Shown: positions 35,627 through 40,666 of the stretch, one piece after another
Layout of the letters: every line of letters begins with the position of its first letter
Position numbering within the stretch: the first letter of the stretch is position 1
Source of the DNA: an uncultured Alphaproteobacteria bacterium
GTDB lineage: Bacteria > Pseudomonadota > Alphaproteobacteria > HIMB59 > GCA-002718135
Direction of reading: 5' to 3'
Assembly (NCBI GenBank): GCA_902622475.1
Contig: CACNPW010000007.1
Location: 1-40,666 of the forward strand
Length of the DNA: 40,666 nt
Notes under the pieces: generated by a model
What the model saw: only the letters and a program-made list of their open reading frames with translations
What the model was told of the DNA's origin: nothing
The model's database searches: none
Program-made: the position numbers and the translations under genes

Positions 35627-36439
35627 ATGGAAATTAGTAAATTAGTTAGAAGATTAAATGATAATGAAATATCGCAGTATGAGGATAAGGGTTATATAAA
35701 AGGTCTGCCTGTATTTTCTCAAGGTGGTGTTAAAGATCTTCAAAAACTATTTTTAGATTTAAGTAATAGACTGCCCGCAGGCGTTAACATAAATAAAACT
35801 AATATGTGGCATAAAGCGAGTAAAAAGTTTTATGATTTAGCACATACGCCGGCTATTCTTGATTATGTGGAGGATCTTTTAGGGCCAAATTTCTTCCTTT
35901 GGGGTGGACAATTTTTTTACAAAGCAGCTAAAAGTAAAGGTATTGTTCCTTGGCATCAAGATTCTCAATATTGGCCTTTAAATCCATCAAACTCTGTAAC
36001 AGTTTGGTTAGCTGTATATGATACAGATAAATCTAATTCAGCAATGAAAATAGTATCAGAAAGCCACAAAACAAAAAAATTTTTACATAAAATTAATGAC
36101 GATAAAAATTATGATTTAAATCAAGAAGTATCTAATGATCAAATTGATAAAGAAAAAATAGTATATATGAATTTAAAAGCTGGTGAAATTTCTCTTCATT
36201 CAGATGCTCTTTTACATGGTTCTGATGCAAACCATTCAAATAATCCTAGATGTGGAATTACTCTAAGATATTCTCCTTCAAATGTTAAAGCAGATTTATC
36301 AGAGTGGCCTTTTTTTTCTGTTCAAATAGCTAGAGGTGAAACAAATCACTCTTTAAATCCTATTGCTCCTATGCCGAGAGGCGAAGCAACCCCTGTTAAG
36401 GGCTTTCAATTTCATCATGAATTTGAAAGTGAGTGGTGA
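35627..36439 (+). CDS. PhyH family dioxygenase, copy 3
   Basis: 270 residues, a different branch from the two minus-strand copies. H110-Q-D112 in 'VPWHQDSQYWPL', distal H197 in 'ALLHGSDAN', Arg214 in 'GITLRYSPS'. Fe(II)/2-oxoglutarate-dependent hydroxylase architecture is complete. Its ATG follows the PanB-like stop without a gap, so they are one transcript and likely one pathway. Confidence 0.85.
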   Translation: MEISKLVRRLNDNEISQYEDKGYIKGLPVFSQGGVKDLQKLFLDLSNRLPAGVNINKTNMWHKASKKFYDLAHTPAILDYVEDLLGPNFFLWGGQFFYKAAKSKGIVPWHQDSQYWPLNPSNSVTVWLAVYDTDKSNSAMKIVSESHKTKKFLHKINDDKNYDLNQEVSNDQIDKEKIVYMNLKAGEISLHSDALLHGSDANHSNNPRCGITLRYSPSNVKADLSEWPFFSVQIARGETNHSLNPIAPMPRGEATPVKGFQFHHEFESEW

Positions 36440-36469
36440 AGAAATTAAATTTTAACTAGTATAAAATAA

Positions 36470-37549
36470 ATGAAAATAATTGATGAAATAATTCTATACG
36501 AAAACCCTGATCCTTTACTCGTTAGTAAACAAGGTATTTTCCCGGGTATAGTAAAATTACAGGATAATTCCTTACTTGCATTATTTACTATTGGGCAAGC
36601 TTTTGATTCTGCTGATCAAAGAACATTTGTTTCAAAAAGTTTTGATGATGGAAGAAGTTGGTCTAAACCAAAACCTTTACATAATCATAAATATAAAAAT
36701 AAGGAGGAATCAGAATCACTTAAACCACTATTATTACAAAATAATAAATTACTGGCAATAGGTTATGCTTTTGTAAGACCAGATAGTTTAACACCAATTG
36801 TTAATCCTAATACATTTGAAATACTGCCGCTAAATAATAAAATAAGTATTTCTAACGATAATGGTGAAAGTTGGTCTATGCCAAAAAATTTTAACGTCAA
36901 TGAAACACCGCTTGAAATATCAGGGCCGTGTATTCAGTTAAAATCAGGTAGAATATTAGGAGCAGCGCCACCTTTCCATTTAAAAGAATCAGATCATTCA
37001 GGATGGATAATTTATAGTGATGATGAAGGAGAAAATTGGAGTAAACTATCTGAATTTTATAAATCCAAGGAAGGCCATATTTCAACTTGGGAATGTCGAT
37101 TATGTGAAACGAACAGCAAAATTATTGTTATTTTTTGGGCTTATGACAATAAAAATAAAAAAAATCTTAGCAACCATGTTGTAATTTCCGATGATAATGG
37201 AAAAACATTTAATACTGTAATTGATACTAAAATTAGAGGACAAGCGTCTAATGTAATGTTTTATAAAGATGATATAGTTTTTACCATTCATTGTCACAGA
37301 GAAAACCCAACGGGATTAATTCTAAGAAAAGTTGATGTCAGAGATAATAAGTTTTCAATTTTAGATGAAATCAATTTGTTTTCTAAAGATGGTTTATCAA
37401 GTGATGATACTAACATTAGTAAACAGTTTGGCTCGCTTAAGTTTGGTCAACCATCAATACTTCTTTTAAATAATAATGAATTACTAATTTGTTTTTGGTG
37501 CATTCATGATAACCAACATATTATTAAAACGTATATCGTAAATATATAG
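36470..37549 (+). CDS. Asp-box (sialidase-fold) protein, cytosolic, no RIP arginine
   Basis: 359 residues, six-bladed propeller type. Four Asp boxes S-x-D-x-G-x-x-[WF] at 57-64, 128-135, 183-190 and 240-247. There is no signal peptide. The first strand reads 'GIFPGIVKLQDNSLLALF' where sialidases have F-R-I-P, so the first active-site arginine is missing. Likely a sialidase-superfamily hydrolase or lyase with another substrate, acting on something already inside the cell. Between PhyH copy 3 and the MFS gene in the plus-strand operon. Confidence 0.82.
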   Translation: MKIIDEIILYENPDPLLVSKQGIFPGIVKLQDNSLLALFTIGQAFDSADQRTFVSKSFDDGRSWSKPKPLHNHKYKNKEESESLKPLLLQNNKLLAIGYAFVRPDSLTPIVNPNTFEILPLNNKISISNDNGESWSMPKNFNVNETPLEISGPCIQLKSGRILGAAPPFHLKESDHSGWIIYSDDEGENWSKLSEFYKSKEGHISTWECRLCETNSKIIVIFWAYDNKNKKNLSNHVVISDDNGKTFNTVIDTKIRGQASNVMFYKDDIVFTIHCHRENPTGLILRKVDVRDNKFSILDEINLFSKDGLSSDDTNISKQFGSLKFGQPSILLLNNNELLICFWCIHDNQHIIKTYIVNI

Positions 37550-37557
37550 TCACCAGT

Positions 37558-38883
37558 ATGTTCAATCTAATATCTAATGAAAAAGAAAAAATGAAAGTAA
37601 TTAATTATTATCATTTTTCAACTGCACTACAAATGTGTGCTGTTATAGGAACAGTTGCAGCACCTTTAACATTATATTCTGTAGAATTAGGATTAGATCC
37701 AGATAGAATTGGTATTTTAGGTAGTCTCATGGCTTTTTGCCAAGTTTTAGCTTTAATTAGTATCCCTTTAACTCTTTATTTTGGTAGTAAAATTTTATCT
37801 ATTTGGACTTTATTTAGTAGGTATATCTTTCTACTAATTTTTTTGATTGCCCCATTTTATCAAGAAAATTTGACACTTGTTTTCTACTTATTGTTTTTTG
37901 CAATGCTCATGTTTTCAATTTTAAGATCATTATCTGAAGCTGCATTTGTTCCTTGGATGCAAGAATTTATTCCAAGAGATGTTAGGGGTAGAGTTATTGG
38001 TATTAATGGCATTGTGTGTACTCCCTTTGCTTTAGTTGCATCATATGGAATAAAAATCTGGCTAGACAGTAGAGAAGGTTTAGAGAGATTTTACCCAGTT
38101 TTTTTCATAGCAATAATTATTGGACTAATATCAGCTCTATTACTTTTAAAATTAAAAGGAGGAGAAAAGATTAAAGGAAGAGATGATGATCAGGGTTATT
38201 TAAAAAATTTGCTTAAAGCAACAAAAGATAAAAATTTTAATTTATTTTTAGTTTCATCAGGAACACAATATTTAGTTATTACAATACTAGCTATTTTCTT
38301 AACTCTCTATTTTAAAATTAGAATGAATATTCCAAGTGGAGAATTAATTTTTTCTTCAACGTTAATTTTAATTGGAGGGACGTGTAGTGGTTTAGTAGTT
38401 GGAAGAGTTACAGATAGTTATGGCTGTCGGGGTATAAGGGTATTATTCCAAAGTTTACAAATTTTATTATTACTTACACTACCATTTATAAATTCTGATA
38501 CTCCTTACTTAAGCTACGTAATTGGAATAATTTTCTTTCTATTTGGATTTTTAATGTGGGGCAGTGCATCAATAGGTTATATTTTCATGCTAAACTATGT
38601 ACCAAGTAATAACAAAGAATCATTCATGTCACTTGCTTATAGCTTAGATGGAATAACGGCAGGAGTAACAACAGTGCTAGCTGGTTATCTAGTTGTTTGG
38701 TTAGATAATAATGAGATTATTGTTTTTGACAAATTACTTGGAAGCTATGAAGTTTTATTTGTTATTTGTGCTTTTATTATAGCAATATCTATGAATGCTT
38801 TTATTCTTATAAGAGAAGAAGGAGCTATGGGAGTTAGGACTTTTTTGAGACAATTAATTTTTTACAGAAAGCAATTACCATAA
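37558..38883 (+). CDS. MFS transporter
   Basis: 441 residues with about 12 hydrophobic helices and a charged central loop ('KLKGGEKIKGRDDDQGYLK', ~198-216). 'FIPRDVRGRVIGING' after helix 4 is an MFS loop motif (R-G-R-x-x-G). 'VGRVTDSYGCRGIRV' is the second-half counterpart. The substrate is unknown; by position it imports or exports the compound handled by the sialidase-fold and PhyH enzymes. It starts 8 bp after the preceding stop; an internal Met at 37591 is an alternative start. Confidence 0.85.
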   Translation: MFNLISNEKEKMKVINYYHFSTALQMCAVIGTVAAPLTLYSVELGLDPDRIGILGSLMAFCQVLALISIPLTLYFGSKILSIWTLFSRYIFLLIFLIAPFYQENLTLVFYLLFFAMLMFSILRSLSEAAFVPWMQEFIPRDVRGRVIGINGIVCTPFALVASYGIKIWLDSREGLERFYPVFFIAIIIGLISALLLLKLKGGEKIKGRDDDQGYLKNLLKATKDKNFNLFLVSSGTQYLVITILAIFLTLYFKIRMNIPSGELIFSSTLILIGGTCSGLVVGRVTDSYGCRGIRVLFQSLQILLLLTLPFINSDTPYLSYVIGIIFFLFGFLMWGSASIGYIFMLNYVPSNNKESFMSLAYSLDGITAGVTTVLAGYLVVWLDNNEIIVFDKLLGSYEVLFVICAFIIAISMNAFILIREEGAMGVRTFLRQLIFYRKQLP

Positions 38884-38887
38884 AATA

Positions 38888-40006
38888 TTATTCAAATTTT
38901 AAACGTATCCAATGTAGATCCATTTTTTTATCATTACCCGCATAATAAAAAACTAAAACTTTCCCACTCTGTAAAACATCGGCATAGGGCAATCCAAAAC
39001 TCCATATATTCATGTCAGCTAATAACCCTCCTAGCTCTTTACTATTTTGTTTAATTTTTTTTTGATTAAAAATTGTTACCTCAGAAATTTCATCAAAATG
39101 AGCATTGAGATTATCTGATACTCTTACTTTTATGCTTTGATTTTTAAATCTATCAACCCATGCTAACACTACCTTACCATCCTTTAATAATGCAGGATGA
39201 GAAGGTTGATCGGAAATATTTAAATCTTTTGGCTGAGACCATGTTTTACCTTCATCATTACTTATTCTTTGATGAATATTAAGGAAAGTTTTTTTTGCCG
39301 AATCATATGTCCATGCAAATGAAGCAATAGTTCCATTTTTATTTACACCACATCTTAAATCCCAATTAAAAATTCTTCCAGTTTCATCACCTGCTGCTAA
39401 ATAAGGTTTAGACCATGTTTTTCCATTATCAGAAGAACATATGAAAATATTTTTTTGATACCATTTTGATTCATCATAATAATCTTTATTATTTTCAATA
39501 CTCATAATTAATTTTCCATTTGGTAATTTCATAATAGGATTGGTAAGACTTGGTGGACCAATGTCTTTAGGTAGCTGAACTTTTCTAAGTTTTGACCACG
39601 TATTTCCATTATCATAAGAATCTGCAATTAGGATTTTCATTGGAAGACAGCCTTCAGTATCAGCATTAAATAATTCTTTTCCTGGAATAGAAGTTCGATC
39701 AATCCACAAAAATGATGCAATAATATGAGAATGAGAAATTTCAGTTAAATAACAAAGTTTTAGACTGCCTTTAAGATTATCTATTTTAACATTTTTAAAA
39801 GGCTCCCAAGGTTCTGACCATTTCTCACCTTCATCATCTGATCGGAAAAACTCTATTCCCTCTAATTCAGAATCTTTATTATTTCCACCTCTTGCAGTGG
39901 CAAGAATAGATCCATTACTAAGAGAAACAAATGATGAAAAAGTATAGCATGCTTTATTTGAATCAATTTTTGCAGAACATAAGATGCCTGAAGAATCTAT
40001 TTTCAT
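38888..40006 (-). CDS. Asp-box (sialidase-fold) protein, second copy
   Basis: 372 residues, no signal peptide. Four Asp boxes at 56-63, 130-137, 191-198 and 249-256. The N-terminal strand 'CYTFSSFVSLSNGSILATARGG' again lacks the RIP motif. Distantly similar to the plus-strand copy and convergent with the MFS gene (4 bp between stops). Follows an ATC-hydrolase-like gene by 11 bp on the minus strand. It is probably a cytosolic enzyme of the same pathway rather than an exo-sialidase. Confidence 0.82.
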   Translation of the reverse strand: MKIDSSGILCSAKIDSNKACYTFSSFVSLSNGSILATARGGNNKDSELEGIEFFRSDDEGEKWSEPWEPFKNVKIDNLKGSLKLCYLTEISHSHIIASFLWIDRTSIPGKELFNADTEGCLPMKILIADSYDNGNTWSKLRKVQLPKDIGPPSLTNPIMKLPNGKLIMSIENNKDYYDESKWYQKNIFICSSDNGKTWSKPYLAAGDETGRIFNWDLRCGVNKNGTIASFAWTYDSAKKTFLNIHQRISNDEGKTWSQPKDLNISDQPSHPALLKDGKVVLAWVDRFKNQSIKVRVSDNLNAHFDEISEVTIFNQKKIKQNSKELGGLLADMNIWSFGLPYADVLQSGKVLVFYYAGNDKKMDLHWIRLKFE

Positions 40007-40017
40007 TTAATAAAATT

Positions 40018-40503
40018 TTATTTTTTTTTCTTAGGCCATCCCATTAAAAGTTTGGCATTTTTTTCTTCTTCAATAGCCTTTTCTTTATCTTTAAAAATTT
40101 TCACTACGCATTGAGGTTTATTACGATCAATTACATCATAAACTAGATGGTGATCTACTTTATCAATAAGTGGGCCTATCCAACCAGCACAATGATCGCA
40201 GTATCTTTTCATAGGCTCTGCATCATTATCCAAAACTTTACTAAGACTTGGACAAACATTCATTCTTAATTCTAATTTTTCGTCATCTAATTTTAAATCC
40301 ATATCACAGTTTTCTTCAATTCTAATATGATCCCAGTATTCATACATCCCCTTCAAACCTTTTTCTTTGAATAATTCTAAAGTATGTTTTTCTTGATTTT
40401 TACTGATTTCCAACCAATAAGCCTCTAGATGTTCTTCTCCTTGATCTTCGAGAAACTTAAAAACTTCATTATAGAAACGGGTAAAATGATCACTAGGTAT
40501 CAT
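40018..40503 (-). CDS. Conserved protein, possibly L-2-amino-thiazoline-4-carboxylate hydrolase-like
   Basis: 161 residues from the ATG at 40503, which overlaps the upstream stop as ATGA; an in-frame ATG at 40530 would add nine residues. Cytosolic and charged. The C-terminal half has 'MNVCPSLSKVLDN', 'YCDHCAGW' and 'VYDVIDRNKPQCVVKIF', a Cys pattern loosely like the ATC_hydrolase family (C-P ... C-x-x-D ... GD-x-x-C-x-F). The match is weak and I would treat the function as open. Confidence 0.55.
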   Translation of the reverse strand: MIPSDHFTRFYNEVFKFLEDQGEEHLEAYWLEISKNQEKHTLELFKEKGLKGMYEYWDHIRIEENCDMDLKLDDEKLELRMNVCPSLSKVLDNDAEPMKRYCDHCAGWIGPLIDKVDHHLVYDVIDRNKPQCVVKIFKDKEKAIEEEKNAKLLMGWPKKKK

Positions 40504-40666
40504 GCTCTTTTCCTTATAGTTTGTCTGCATGCTGCTTCTCCTAAAATTTCAGTTTTAATTTCGTATGGAGTATCTTCAGCCAGTGCTTCATTTGTTTTAA
40601 TAGTTTGATCACAAAAGTTAGGTGAAACATTTCCAACCAACTTTCTTACATGTTCATATGCTGTAC
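40500..40666 (-). CDS. Unidentified CDS, C-terminal 55 residues (5' end outside window)
   Basis: Open from the right edge to a TGA at 40500-40502, ending '...DTPYEIKTEILGEAACRQTIRKRA'. The ATGA overlap with the next gene supports it as a real coding end in the same operon. Too short to assign to a family. Confidence 0.6.
   Translation of the reverse strand, partial: TAYEHVRKLVGNVSPNFCDQTIKTNEALAEDTPYEIKTEILGEAACRQTIRKRA

Noticed and set aside
36470-37549. Calling the Asp-box gene a secreted sialidase feeding the Nan operon
   Set aside because: No signal peptide and no RIP arginine; Asp boxes alone occur in many non-sialidase propellers.

Overview
The window is AT-rich, densely packed DNA with short intergenic gaps and many start/stop overlaps. 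It most likely comes from a pelagic, streamlined alphaproteobacterium: GroEL/GroES of alphaproteobacterial type behind a CIRCE operator, RecX, a four-gene ligase-associated DNA-repair module, and tRNAs with encoded CCA. I cannot place it at order level; a SAR11-like or HIMB59/AEGEAN-169-like marine lineage would fit the base composition.

Positions 1-8.4 kb are housekeeping: the 3' end of recX, a frameshifted AI-2E-type permease, an MscS channel, a secreted glutathione peroxidase, groESL with CIRCE and terminator, an S49 peptidase, a GT61 glycosyltransferase, tRNA-Arg(ACG), an ORF resembling a restriction-enzyme-associated domain fragment, and an SH3 protein. At 8.37-9.04 kb a 42-bp copy of the 3' part of tRNA-Gln lies about 0.6 kb downstream of the intact tRNA-Gln. 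Between the copies are one small ABM-like gene and two pairs of GTGTAGCC-type repeats. This looks like a minute integrated element without its own integrase.

Positions 9.2-12.8 kb hold a co-oriented set: a Cys-rich secreted protein, a CRTAC/UnbV-type beta-propeller protein, a DUF4396 membrane protein, a TPR protein and a DUF4149 protein. Positions 12.8-18.4 kb carry the ligase-associated repair module (PdeM, Lhr-like helicase, MBL exonuclease, ATP-dependent ligase), with the two inner genes starting back to back at one CATATG. A sterol-desaturase-family hydroxylase follows.

Positions 19.5-27.6 kb form a nonulosonate (sialic-acid-type) uptake and catabolism operon. It encodes a PepT-family ABC importer (binding protein, two permeases, two ATPases) followed by NanA-, NanE- and NanK-like enzymes. 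The binding protein is the most striking gene in the window: its SBP_bac_5 fold is circularly permuted. The signal peptide is followed by the usual C-terminal half, and then by the usual N-terminal half.

Positions 27.7-40.7 kb hold an unassigned accessory cluster: class III and class IV aminotransferases, an MlrC/M81 protein, a second DHDPS-family aldolase, three PhyH-type dioxygenases (one frameshifted), two tandem PanB-like proteins lacking the usual metal ligands, two signal-less Asp-box (sialidase-fold) proteins lacking the RIP arginine, an MFS transporter and a possible ATC-hydrolase-like protein. This set looks like an undescribed small-molecule pathway next to the Nan operon. Its substrate cannot be read from sequence alone.
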